A stretch of DNA of 9,295 bases from Calditrichaeota bacterium AABM5.125.24 (GCA_002127415.1 MWJR01000048.1:1-9295); one strand, 5' to 3'. Positions 1 through 6,032 are shown, numbered from the stretch's first letter. Made by a program: numbers and translations. The notes: generated by a model from the sequence alone, not told the origin.

Positions 1-54
1 AGCCCTGCTGAGTTCGAACGGCAGTTTTACTCGTTATGTGCTTAACTCTGTGTC

Positions 55-82
55 CACTCTTTTGGGGCAAGGTCAAAGAGTG
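55..82 (-). terminator. Hairpin just past the kinase gene, possible operon terminator
   Basis: An 8-bp perfect inverted repeat (CACTCTTT at 55-62, AAAGAGTG at 75-82) with a 12-nt loop begins 6 nt past the stop codon of the leftward kinase gene. Its place suits the end of the four-gene operon. No U-run follows it on the minus strand, so it may be a 3'-end stabilising hairpin or chance rather than a Rho-independent terminator. I recognise nothing else in 1-88. Confidence 0.35.
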
Positions 83-88
83 TCTGAC

Positions 89-856
89 CTACTGAAGATA
101 ACCTCCCCCGCTTCCGGGCAGACCCATGCTGCGCCTTGCGAAATGCTTTAACCCCCGGTAGAACCTCAGCAGGGCGTGCCCGCATCTTGCCACCTTATAC
201 CAGAAGCCCAAACGATTGCGTCCATACAGTTCCGGTGCCGACGGCATATCCCGGGTCATCAGCACCAGATCGTAAGCCTTAAGGTAGGGGATGGGCCTAT
301 GGCGGGCCTTTATCGGATCAATAGTCGCTACTCCCTGCGAGGTGCGGATGAAGTTGGACGGGTGTGGATCCCGATGCACCCACCCGGCCTGATGCATCCG
401 CTTGACGAACGATACCATATCCCCCACGTCGTCAGCGGTCAGAGACTGCCCCTCGAGAAATTGATACACCAGCCAGCTCTCCAACACCATCCCTCTGCGG
501 GTTCTCTGCATCAGCAGGGTCGGACGCGGCGTAAGGATCCCGGCTTCAGAAAGCCTGAGTCCGTTGCGGCTGGCAATCTCCCCCAGTGTGGGAAAAAACA
601 GCGAGGTAAAACGGAACCAGAACCAGGTCTCCTGGATAGTGAACTTCTTGACCACGTAACGCACACCGTCCAGATCCACAGTGCCGACCATGGCGCGATG
701 ATCATCCTTGAGGATAGAGTCAGGATTGGCAAATCGCGAGATGTAAGCGGCCATCTCGCGCTCCCAGTCCGGTCCGGTCGGGCCTGTTCCATCTTCATAA
801 AGGGTAATCTGCCAGCCGGAGCAGCTAAAACTGACCGAGCCCTGCCGCTTCGCCAC
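89..856 (-). CDS. Kdo/WaaP-like lipopolysaccharide kinase family protein
   Basis: This 255-aa protein-kinase-fold enzyme probably phosphorylates a lipid-linked sugar or another envelope lipid in the cytoplasm. Visible motifs are a VVKKF strand with the likely ATP-binding lysine (K70 or K71), a GEIASRNGL stretch after residue 92 that may supply the alpha-C glutamate, a hinge-like VYQFLEG near 130-136, a catalytic loop HRDPHPSN at 161-168 and a metal-binding segment IDPIKAR at 179-185. The loop resembles the HxDxxxxN loop of Kdo kinases and WaaP. The metal motif is D-P-I rather than DFG. There is no signal peptide, and the C-terminal quarter is basic with several Arg/Lys, as in membrane-surface enzymes. 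It is the last gene of the operon: its GTG directly abuts the TAG of the yjbQ gene, with GGGGGAG just upstream, suggesting translational coupling. The substrate is not visible from sequence; RIO-like or ceramide-type lipid kinases are alternatives. Confidence 0.72.
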   Translation of the reverse strand: MAKRQGSVSFSCSGWQITLYEDGTGPTGPDWEREMAAYISRFANPDSILKDDHRAMVGTVDLDGVRYVVKKFTIQETWFWFRFTSLFFPTLGEIASRNGLRLSEAGILTPRPTLLMQRTRRGMVLESWLVYQFLEGQSLTADDVGDMVSFVKRMHQAGWVHRDPHPSNFIRTSQGVATIDPIKARHRPIPYLKAYDLVLMTRDMPSAPELYGRNRLGFWYKVARCGHALLRFYRGLKHFARRSMGLPGSGGGYLQ

Positions 857-1267
857 CTACTCCCCCATCACCTTGACAATCAGCCGCTTGGGCCTCCGAC
901 CGTCGAACTCCGCATAATAGACCTGCTGCCATGGCCCCAGATCGAGGTCGCCGCCGGTGATCGGCAGGATTACCTGGTGGTGAACCAGCAGATTCTTCAG
1001 ATGGGCGTCGCCGTTGGTCTCGCCGGTGCGGTGGTGTCGATAATCGCTGAACGGAGCCAGACTCTCGAGCCATTCGTCAATATCCTGCAGAAGCCCCTCC
1101 TCGGCGTCGTTGACCCACACCCCCGCGGTGATATGCATCGCCGACACCAGCGCCATCCCCTCCTGGACGCCGCTCTCCCCTACCACCTCGTGAACAAAGC
1201 CGGTGATGTTGATATACTCCCGCTTCCGACGGGTGTTGAAGGTCCTGTAACGGGTCAGAAACTTCAC
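857..1267 (-). CDS. yjbQ: YjbQ/UPF0047 family protein (secondary thiamine-phosphate synthase-like)
   Basis: This 136-aa protein is full length for the YjbQ (UPF0047) family, small cytoplasmic beta-sandwich trimers. Members can show weak thiamine-phosphate synthase activity, but the physiological role is not settled. Family signatures are HITAGVWVND at 45-54, YRHHRTGETNGDAHLKN at 76-92 (His/Asp/Asn cluster of the putative active site) and LGPWQQVYYAEFDGRR at 110-125. The GTG start overlaps the TGA of the HAD gene as GTGA and has a strong ribosome-binding site, AAAGGAG with a 5-nt spacer (1273-1279), so this start is secure. No thiamine genes lie nearby. Its neighbours are two phosphatases and a kinase-like protein, which fits a generic phosphometabolite role better than thiamine synthesis, but that is inference. 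Confidence 0.93.
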   Translation of the reverse strand: MKFLTRYRTFNTRRKREYINITGFVHEVVGESGVQEGMALVSAMHITAGVWVNDAEEGLLQDIDEWLESLAPFSDYRHHRTGETNGDAHLKNLLVHHQVILPITGGDLDLGPWQQVYYAEFDGRRPKRLIVKVMGE

Positions 1268-2016
1268 GTCTTCTCCTTTGGCAAATCCTTTACCAGGCCC
1301 ACCTTGCTGAGCCTGATCTTACCCATTATAATATCCATAAACCGTTCTACATCGTCGAATTCCGGAAAGAGCGCATCCGGCTTATACCGCGCCAGCTCTA
1401 TCATCGTATAGGCGCCGGTGGCCACCGCAATGACAGAGGCTCCCATCCGCTTCCCGCAGAAGATGTCTCTGGGTGTATCGCCGATCACCCAGGTGTCCCT
1501 GGTGGAGAACGGAATGCGATAGTAGTGTTGAGCCCGGTGGAAGGCAATGGCCAGAACCGCAGTCCGATCCCCGTCGTCACTGCCGAATCCCCCCACCGGA
1601 AAATGATGGGCGATGCCTTGCCGGTGCAGCTTCAGATAGGCTCCCTGTTCGGTATTCCCGGTGCCAAGCGCCAGATAGATCCAAGATACGTTCGACAGCA
1701 CCTCAAGCAGCTCCCCGACACCTCGCTGCAGGCGAGGCTTATCTGACTCGACCAGAAGACGACCGAGATGTCCGACGTAACACTCACTGAATTTGTCAAA
1801 CTGGTCGGGAAAATTCTTCCGTTCCAGGCTGTTCTTCTCAAGTATCTCGAAAAAAATCTTCTGATCGGTCTGTCCATGGGCGTTTATACCGTCGGTGGCC
1901 TCTTTGAGACCGTAAATCTCCTCGGCAGCCATATCCAGAGCTCGGCGCGTCAACCCCGCCGAATCGGTCAGGGTGCCATCCACGTCGAATATGAGCAGTG
2001 TCGGTTTCCGGTTCAC
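1264..2016 (-). CDS. HAD-superfamily hydrolase, phosphoglycolate-phosphatase-like
   Basis: This 250-aa cytoplasmic phosphatase has all four HAD motifs in order: I, DVDGTLTD, with nucleophile D11 and acid D13; II, LGTGN, with T119; III, a lysine near K129 (YLKLHRQGI); IV, IGDTPRD, with D180 and D184. The helical cap between motifs I and II (about residues 20-90) is the Gph/PGMB type. The substrate could be phosphoglycolate or another small phosphate ester; sequence does not decide. I chose GTG at 2016 because MNRKPTLLIFDVDG is the normal distance from motif I. The frame is open back to an ATG at 2094, but those 26 residues lie inside the acylphosphatase gene and look unlike the family. The GTG lies 1 nt after the upstream stop, with GGGGGA 7 nt ahead. 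The TGA overlaps the yjbQ GTG. Confidence 0.9.
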   Translation of the reverse strand: MNRKPTLLIFDVDGTLTDSAGLTRRALDMAAEEIYGLKEATDGINAHGQTDQKIFFEILEKNSLERKNFPDQFDKFSECYVGHLGRLLVESDKPRLQRGVGELLEVLSNVSWIYLALGTGNTEQGAYLKLHRQGIAHHFPVGGFGSDDGDRTAVLAIAFHRAQHYYRIPFSTRDTWVIGDTPRDIFCGKRMGASVIAVATGAYTMIELARYKPDALFPEFDDVERFMDIIMGKIRLSKVGLVKDLPKEKT

Positions 2017-2017
2017 T

Positions 2018-2299
2018 TCACCATCCCCCCATAAGTATCCTGAAGTCGCGCAACCTCCCCTCCGCAGGCTTCCACTTGATCGTGCAGCGATCAACCCGGC
2101 TGTAGCCGTTGCCCCTCTTCATAGCCGTCACCAGCTCCTCGATGATTCCCCGTTCACCTTCAGCCCAGACCTCAACCTCACCGCCGGGCAGGTTCTTAAC
2201 GCTTCCCACCAGACCCAGCCGCTCAGCCTCGCTCTGGACAAACCAGCGGAAATTCACCCCCTGAACCACCCCCCAGACTACTATGTGAGCCAGTTCCAT
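2018..2299 (-). CDS. acyP: Acylphosphatase
   Basis: This small cytoplasmic enzyme (93 aa) hydrolyses acyl phosphates such as 1,3-bisphosphoglycerate or carbamoyl phosphate to carboxylate and phosphate. It has the signature GVVQGVNFR at 10-18 with the phosphate-binding arginine R18, and GSVKNLPGGEVEV at 32-44 with the catalytic asparagine N36. Length and the alpha/beta layout are typical of AcyP. I chose ATG at 2299 (MELAHIVVWG), which puts G10 at the usual family distance. A longer frame starts at ATG 2332, but its 11 extra residues are encoded by low-complexity ATCGATTGTCGATTATC DNA and a TGTCATTCTG repeat. Neither start has a convincing Shine-Dalgarno. It is the first gene of the leftward operon, 1 nt before the HAD gene. 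Confidence 0.9.
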   Translation of the reverse strand: MELAHIVVWGVVQGVNFRWFVQSEAERLGLVGSVKNLPGGEVEVWAEGERGIIEELVTAMKRGNGYSRVDRCTIKWKPAEGRLRDFRILMGGW

Positions 2300-2323
2300 T
2301 ATCGATTGTCGATTATCTATCGC
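2300..2323. repeat. Low-complexity ATCGAT/GATTATC tract upstream of acyP
   Basis: The tract reads as imperfect copies of TATCGATTG / TCGATTATC / TATCGCC, that is, near-repeats of (A)TCGATTRTC. It lies immediately upstream of the acyP start and explains the spurious N-terminal extension of that frame. It looks like microsatellite-like noncoding DNA; no function is visible. Confidence 0.45.
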
Positions 2324-2364
2324 CAATGTCATTCTGTGTAATGTCCAGGAATAATTGAGATGGT

Positions 2365-2420
2365 GTAGTCGCGGTTGTCCTCAACCGTGACACAGTCGGG
2401 GCTGAGACAGCCCCGACTAC
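2365..2420. repeat. Two-hairpin dispersed repeat, copy 1 (56 bp)
   Basis: The element begins GTAGTC and ends GACTAC. It holds two inner hairpins: CGGTTG TCCT CAACCG, and CGGGGCTG AGA CAGCCCCG. The whole unit can also close through GTAGTC/GACTAC. A diverged copy in the opposite orientation lies at 9231-9285, so this is a dispersed genomic repeat. Here it sits between leuC and the acyP operon, where it could stop or stabilise leftward transcripts. No coding sequence is evident in it. Confidence 0.8.
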
Positions 2421-2607
2421 AGCTCTTCAACAAACTGTCATCTAACAACGAACTATGCCATCGCAATTCATCAAGGGCACTACCTCATTCTAAACGCAGT
2501 GAAGAATCTCGCCCTTATTCTATTGTCAATGATCGAGATCCTTCATCCAGAAACCTCGGAACTCGGGGAAACAAAGGAGAATTCATTCATCATTCATCGC
2601 CCATCAT
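2421..2607. other. Noncoding gap downstream of leuC with degenerate repeats
   Basis: No gene is supported here. Positions 2484-2511 hold CATTCTAAACGCAGTGAAG followed by AATCTCG, a degenerate member of the TGTCATTCTGA-type repeat seen at 2327 and 4158. Positions 2583-2612 are low-complexity, with repeated ATTCATC units touching the leuC stop codon. With the two-hairpin element, this makes the whole 308-bp gap between acyP and leuC repeat-derived. Confidence 0.5.
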
Positions 2608-3858
2608 TCATCCTAATCGCTCCGGTATCTCGCCGATCAGGGCCGCTTCCGCCGCCACCGCCGGGCTGCAGAGGTAAACCTCCGCCTCCGTGGATCCCAT
2701 CCGTCCCTTGAAGTTGCGGTTGGTGGTAGCCAGGCACCGCTCCCCCGGCGCCAGTATCCCCTGATGGGCCCCGAGACAGGGCCCGCAGCCGGGGTTCAGG
2801 ATCACCGCCCCCGCCTCAAGCAGCGTTTCGAGAACCCCCCGCCGCACCGCCTCAAGATAGACCGAACGGGAGCCGGGAATGACCAGCAACCTCACCGAAG
2901 AGCTCACGCTGCGTCCCTTCAGTCTCCCGGCGGCGATTTCGAGGTCGTCTATTCGCCCATTGGTGCAGGATCCTATCACTACCTGATCGACCTTGATCCC
3001 GGCGGCCTCAGGCAGCGGAACCACGTTATCGACCCGGTGCGGCATAGCAATCTGAGGAACCAGGTCGGTGACGTCGATCTCGTATCGCTCAGCAAATCCG
3101 GCGTCAGGGTCGGCAGCCACCGGTGTATAATCGCCCTCGGTCCGTTCGGTCAGATACTCCCGAGTCCGACCATCAAAGGGAACAATGGCGAACTTGGCCC
3201 CCATCTCCATAGCCATATTGCACAGGGTGAACCGTCCCGAAACCGGCATCTCGGCGATGGTCGGGCCGTAGTATTCGACGGACTTGTAGTCGGCTCCGCG
3301 GGCGGTCAGCTTCCCGATCAGATGAAGCGCCAGGTCCTTGGGAGCGACACCAGGCCTGAACCGGCCCCGAACCTCGATCCGGATGGTCTCCGGCACCCTC
3401 AGCCACAGCTCCCCGGTGGCCCAGACCGCCGCCATCTCGGTCGCACCTATCCCCGACGAAGCCGCCGCCAGGCAGCCATAGGAGGTGGTGTGGGAGTCGG
3501 TGCCCAGTATCAGCTCGCCGGGCAGGACGTGACCCTTCTCGACCATCACCTGGTGACAGATCCCCTCGCGGATGTCGTAGAAGGCACTGATCCCCTGCTG
3601 GCGGACGAACTCGCGGATAGACTTGTGGGCGGCGGCGGTTCGCTCCGACTCAGCCGGAACGCGGTGGTCGAGCGGGATGATGATGCGGGCCGGGTCGAAC
3701 ACCCTATCAGCACCGATGGCACGGAACTGACGGATGACCAGGCCCGCGTTGTCGTGGGACATCACCCGGTCGGGATGGGCCGTGACCAGCTCGCCGGCAT
3801 CGACCTCATGCAAACCCGACCTGGCAGCCAGTATCTTCTCGGCTATGGTGTGAGGCAT
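2608..3858 (-). CDS. leuC: 3-isopropylmalate dehydratase / homoaconitase-type large subunit
   Basis: This 416-aa iron-sulfur hydro-lyase large subunit belongs to the archaeal-type LeuC/HacA (LeuC2) branch, whose usual length is about 418 aa. With a small subunit it isomerises 2-isopropylmalate in leucine synthesis, or homocitrate in related pathways. The [4Fe-4S] ligands are visible: C298 in GSCTNGR, and C358 and C361 in CGPC. Other signatures are LDHRVP near 64-69, GTDSHTTSYG at 119-128 and TTNRNFKGRMG near 378-388. I chose ATG at 3858 (MPHTIAEKILAARSG), which matches the family N-terminus and has AGGAAGG 11 nt upstream. An in-frame ATG at 3933 would add 25 residues encoded by a hairpin and a dispersed repeat, so I reject it. 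No leuD-like small subunit is next to it. Specificity loops lie mainly in that subunit, so leucine versus lysine-type substrate cannot be settled here. Confidence 0.92.
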   Translation of the reverse strand: MPHTIAEKILAARSGLHEVDAGELVTAHPDRVMSHDNAGLVIRQFRAIGADRVFDPARIIIPLDHRVPAESERTAAAHKSIREFVRQQGISAFYDIREGICHQVMVEKGHVLPGELILGTDSHTTSYGCLAAASSGIGATEMAAVWATGELWLRVPETIRIEVRGRFRPGVAPKDLALHLIGKLTARGADYKSVEYYGPTIAEMPVSGRFTLCNMAMEMGAKFAIVPFDGRTREYLTERTEGDYTPVAADPDAGFAERYEIDVTDLVPQIAMPHRVDNVVPLPEAAGIKVDQVVIGSCTNGRIDDLEIAAGRLKGRSVSSSVRLLVIPGSRSVYLEAVRRGVLETLLEAGAVILNPGCGPCLGAHQGILAPGERCLATTNRNFKGRMGSTEAEVYLCSPAVAAEAALIGEIPERLG

Positions 3859-3875
3859 CGCTTGAACAGCCTTCC

Positions 3876-3906
3876 TGTCTTTGCGAGGTGCGCAGCGCAG
3901 AAGCAA
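3876..3906 (+). repeat. 31-bp TGTCNTTGCGA...GAAGCAA dispersed repeat, copy 1
   Basis: The element starts TGTCTTTGCGAGGTG and ends GCAGAAGCAA. It aligns without gaps to 9183-9213, with 23 of 31 positions identical by my count. It lies in the leuC 5' leader, directly next to the leuC Shine-Dalgarno, and encodes part of the false N-terminal extension of the leuC frame. Confidence 0.7.
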
Positions 3907-3925
3907 ACCATGAGGATTCAACTGT

Positions 3926-3950
3926 GGCGTCAAACGTCCCGTTTGACACC
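3926..3950 (-). other. Hairpin in the leuC leader
   Basis: GTCAAAC (3929-3935) and GTTTGAC (3941-3947) pair across a 5-nt loop. Two further GC pairs follow beyond one mismatch (GG at 3926-3927, CC at 3949-3950). In the leuC transcript it would lie about 70 nt upstream of the start codon. It could be a leader structure or another dispersed repeat hairpin; no U-run follows it. Confidence 0.5.
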
Positions 3951-3992
3951 CTATTCCTGTCGTTTGCCATCAGTTCTTGGCTCTCATTGCTG

Positions 3993-4014
3993 ATAGCTGA
4001 CTGCTTACAGCTAT
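3993..4014 (-). promoter_or_regulatory. Inverted repeat at the predicted leuC transcription start
   Basis: ATAGCTG (3993-3999) and CAGCTAT (4008-4014) form a 7-bp dyad with an 8-bp spacer. Relative to the promoter at 4018-4046, the dyad covers about -3 to +19, a usual place for a repressor operator. It could also act as a 5'-terminal RNA hairpin. No regulator gene is present in the window. Confidence 0.4.
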
Positions 4015-4017
4015 AGG

Positions 4018-4046
4018 AATATATCATCACCATCCGGATAAGTCAA
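4018..4046 (-). promoter_or_regulatory. Sigma70-like promoter of leuC
   Basis: On the minus strand, TTGACT (4046-4041) is followed by exactly 17 nt and TATATT (4023-4018). TGA directly before the -10 gives an extended -10 element. The predicted start near 4011 leaves a leader of roughly 150 nt before the leuC ATG. This is the best promoter match I found in the window. Confidence 0.65.
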
Positions 4047-4077
4047 GAACAGCAACTGAAGGTTCACCTGAGCTTAT

Positions 4078-4120
4078 GTAAGCCCTGTCAGATGCGGCTG
4101 AATACAGCAGCAGGGCTTGC
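4078..4120. other. Hairpin in the leuC/proS divergent gap
   Basis: GTAAGCCCTG (4078-4087) pairs with CAGGGCTTGC (4111-4120) over 10 positions, one of them G-T. The interior holds a second short stem, GCTG-AATA-CAGC (4097-4108). It lies between two divergent promoter regions and overlaps the candidate -35 of proS. No gene is seen here. Confidence 0.5.
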
Positions 4121-4145
4121 ATATCGGTCGGTTGCATCGTAAATT
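4117..4145 (+). promoter_or_regulatory. Possible proS promoter
   Basis: TTGCAT (4117-4122), a 17-nt spacer and TAAATT (4140-4145) face proS. The match to the sigma70 consensus is moderate: 3 of 6 and 4 of 6. It would give a leader of about 95 nt that contains the perfect palindrome at 4193-4218. Confidence 0.3.
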
Positions 4146-4157
4146 ACGCTCCAACAT

Positions 4158-4168
4158 TGTCATTCTGA
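4158..4168 (+). repeat. Short TGTCATTCTGA motif
   Basis: TGTCATTCTGA here shares its first ten bases with 2327-2336 and resembles the degenerate copy at 2485-2491. All three lie in intergenic DNA. It is probably the head of a dispersed repeat whose tail has diverged. Confidence 0.35.
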
Positions 4169-4192
4169 ATCCGGCTGCTGCTGGACGAAAAT

Positions 4193-4218
4193 TGCTGTCA
4201 CACTTAAGTGTGACAGCA
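4193..4218. repeat. Perfect 26-bp palindrome upstream of proS
   Basis: The half-site TGCTGTCACACTT (4193-4205) is followed immediately by its exact reverse complement, with no spacer. It ends 27 nt before the proS ATG. A partly decayed copy lies 72 nt past the proS stop (6033-6060), with the left half-site identical over all 13 bases. It could be an operator, a cruciform-forming site, a hairpin in the proS leader or a REP-like element. Confidence 0.8.
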
Positions 4219-4245
4219 CCCCAAGAACCCTAACAGAAGCTGTAA

Positions 4246-5961
4246 ATGCGACTGTCGCACTACTTCATCCCCACTATGCGGGAGACCCCCACTGAGGCCA
4301 CCGCCGCCTCGCATCGGCTTATGCTGCGGGCCGGTATGATGCGGATGCTCTCGGCCGGCATATACTCCTTCCTGCCCATCGGCTGGCGCTCCGCGCGGAA
4401 GGCGATGGAGATCATCCGCCAGGAGATGGAGCGGATCGGCGGGCAGGAGTTCTACCTGCCGGCTCTGAACCCCATCGATATATGGGAGGAGACCGGCCGC
4501 AGCAAGGACTTTGGCGGGGAGATGTTCCGGCTGACCGACCGCAAGGGACATCTACACTGTCTGGCACCGACCCACGAGGAGGTCATCTGCTCTATCGCCC
4601 GCGGTCAGGTGCGAAGCTGGCGCGACCTGCCGCAGATATGGTTCCAGATCCAGCTCAAGTTCCGCGACGAACCCCGGCCCCGAGGAGGCGTGCTCAGGAT
4701 GCGGCAGTTCATTATGAAGGACTCATACAGCCTTGACCGCGACGAGTCGGGGCTCGACCACAGCTACCAACTTCACCGGGAGACCTACGAGAGGACCTTC
4801 CAGCGCTGCGGCCTGGATTACTTCATCGTCGGTGCCTCCTCCGGACTCATGGGGGGCGGTCAGTCGCAGGAGTTTATGATAGAATCCCCTTCAGGGGAGG
4901 ATGACGTCGTGCGGTGCGACCACTGCAGCTACGCCGCCAACCTTGAGGTTGCAACCTCAGCTATGGAACCGCTTCAGAGCGGTGAACCCGGGCCGCTGAC
5001 CGAGGTTCACACACCCGGCAAACGGACGGTGGAGGAGGTCTCAACCTTCCTGAACATCCCCCCCGGCCAGCTGGTGAAGACCCTGGTCTACATCAGCCCC
5101 ACCGGCCCGGTGCTGGCACTGGTAGCCGGGGATGACGAGCTCAGCGAAGCCAAGCTGACGGCGGTGGCGGGCGGGTCGGTGCGACTGGCAGATCCCAACG
5201 AGGTTCTCGAACGCCTGGATGTTGAGATCGGCTATCTCGGCCCCCACGGCGACCACGGCCTGCCCATCTACGCCGACCTGCGGCTGGAGGATGCTGTCGG
5301 TCTGGCCACCGGCGCCAACCGGAGCAATCACCATGTCACCGGGCTCGAATTCGGTCGCGACGTGGTGCCGGACGAATACATCGACCTGCGCACCGTAAAA
5401 CCTGACGAGGGGTGCCCGATGTGCAGCAGTCCGGTAAGGCTGGCCAGGGCTATCGAGCTCGGACACATATTTAAGCTGGGCACCAAATACTCCGAAGCTA
5501 TGGGAGCGACCTACCTCGACGAATCAGGACGCGAGCACCCGATCGTGATGGGTAGCTATGGAATCGGGGTCGAGCGGATCCTGGCGGCAGCGGTGGAGAG
5601 CGGCAAGGATGAGAACGGCATCCGCTGGAACAGCGCGCTCTCCCCGTTCGACGCCGAGGTGATCCCGCTGAACAACACCGATGAAGCGGTGAAGGCGCAG
5701 GCCGAAGCGCTATACAAGTCGCTGACAAAGGCCGGTCTCGCCGTCCTGATCGACGACCGGGAGGCTCGTCCGGGGGTCAAGATGAAGGACGCCGACCTGA
5801 TCGGTATCCCGGCTCAGGTTATCGTATCACAACGCAACCTCGCCAAAGGCAAGGTGGAGATCAAGAACCGCTGGAGCGGCAAGCGGAGCTTCGTCGGATC
5901 GGGAGAGGCGAAAAAGACGATAAATGAGATCCTCAAGGCCTGCCTGCCCGTATTAACTTGA
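4246..5961 (+). CDS. proS: Prolyl-tRNA synthetase (bacterial type with editing domain)
   Basis: This 571-aa class IIa synthetase charges tRNA-Pro with proline in the cytoplasm. Class II motif 2 lies at about 138-163 (FRDEPRPRGG, then RQFIMKDSYS) and motif 3 at about 434-446 (VMGSYGIGVERIL). Between them, roughly 225-390, is the YbaK-like INS domain that edits mischarged Ala-tRNA-Pro. It is bracketed by two Cys pairs, C224xxC227 and C390xxC393, that could hold a metal. The C-terminal anticodon-binding domain spans about 466-565. The length is normal for the bacterial type. ATG at 4246 gives the standard MRLSHYFIPTMRETP start; upstream AGAAG is only a weak ribosome-binding site. It appears to be its own transcription unit, with an identifiable palindrome on each side and a strong hairpin directly after the stop. 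Confidence 0.98.
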   Translation: MRLSHYFIPTMRETPTEATAASHRLMLRAGMMRMLSAGIYSFLPIGWRSARKAMEIIRQEMERIGGQEFYLPALNPIDIWEETGRSKDFGGEMFRLTDRKGHLHCLAPTHEEVICSIARGQVRSWRDLPQIWFQIQLKFRDEPRPRGGVLRMRQFIMKDSYSLDRDESGLDHSYQLHRETYERTFQRCGLDYFIVGASSGLMGGGQSQEFMIESPSGEDDVVRCDHCSYAANLEVATSAMEPLQSGEPGPLTEVHTPGKRTVEEVSTFLNIPPGQLVKTLVYISPTGPVLALVAGDDELSEAKLTAVAGGSVRLADPNEVLERLDVEIGYLGPHGDHGLPIYADLRLEDAVGLATGANRSNHHVTGLEFGRDVVPDEYIDLRTVKPDEGCPMCSSPVRLARAIELGHIFKLGTKYSEAMGATYLDESGREHPIVMGSYGIGVERILAAAVESGKDENGIRWNSALSPFDAEVIPLNNTDEAVKAQAEALYKSLTKAGLAVLIDDREARPGVKMKDADLIGIPAQVIVSQRNLAKGKVEIKNRWSGKRSFVGSGEAKKTINEILKACLPVLT

Positions 5962-5969
5962 CGGGGAGT

Positions 5970-6010
5970 GCCGACATTCCCCAGCTTTCGCTGGGGCAGG
6001 CTCTGTCGGC
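5970..6010 (+). terminator. Two-tier hairpin after proS
   Basis: The inner stem is CCCCAGC-TTTC-GCTGGGG (5979-5996), 7 bp with a 4-nt loop. The outer stem is GCCGACA (5970-5976) with TGTCGGC (6004-6010). It starts 8 nt past the proS stop. No strong U-run follows (CGCCTTATTAAG), so it may end the transcript weakly or protect its 3' end. Confidence 0.55.
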
Positions 6011-6032
6011 CGCCTTATTAAGTAAATTAAAA

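Noticed and set aside
176..1411. A 411-aa plus-strand open frame across the left operon
   Set aside because: It is antisense to three genes with clear family motifs and shows no recognisable domain itself.
2018..2094. ATG 2094 as start of the HAD gene
   Set aside because: The extra 26 residues overlap the acylphosphatase coding sequence and do not look HAD-like; GTG 2016 has a better context.
2299..2345. A promoter for the acyP operon (for example TTGGCG-17-GATAAT on the minus strand)
   Set aside because: The -10 would touch the acyP start codon and the tract is low-complexity, so the match is probably chance.
2764..3993. A 409-aa plus-strand open frame
   Set aside because: It is the shadow of leuC on the opposite strand; composition is Arg/Gly/Pro-rich without motifs.
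3859..4011. Leucine leader-peptide attenuator or T-box upstream of leuC
   Set aside because: No short frame with a run of leucine codons and no terminator/antiterminator pair with a U-run could be seen.
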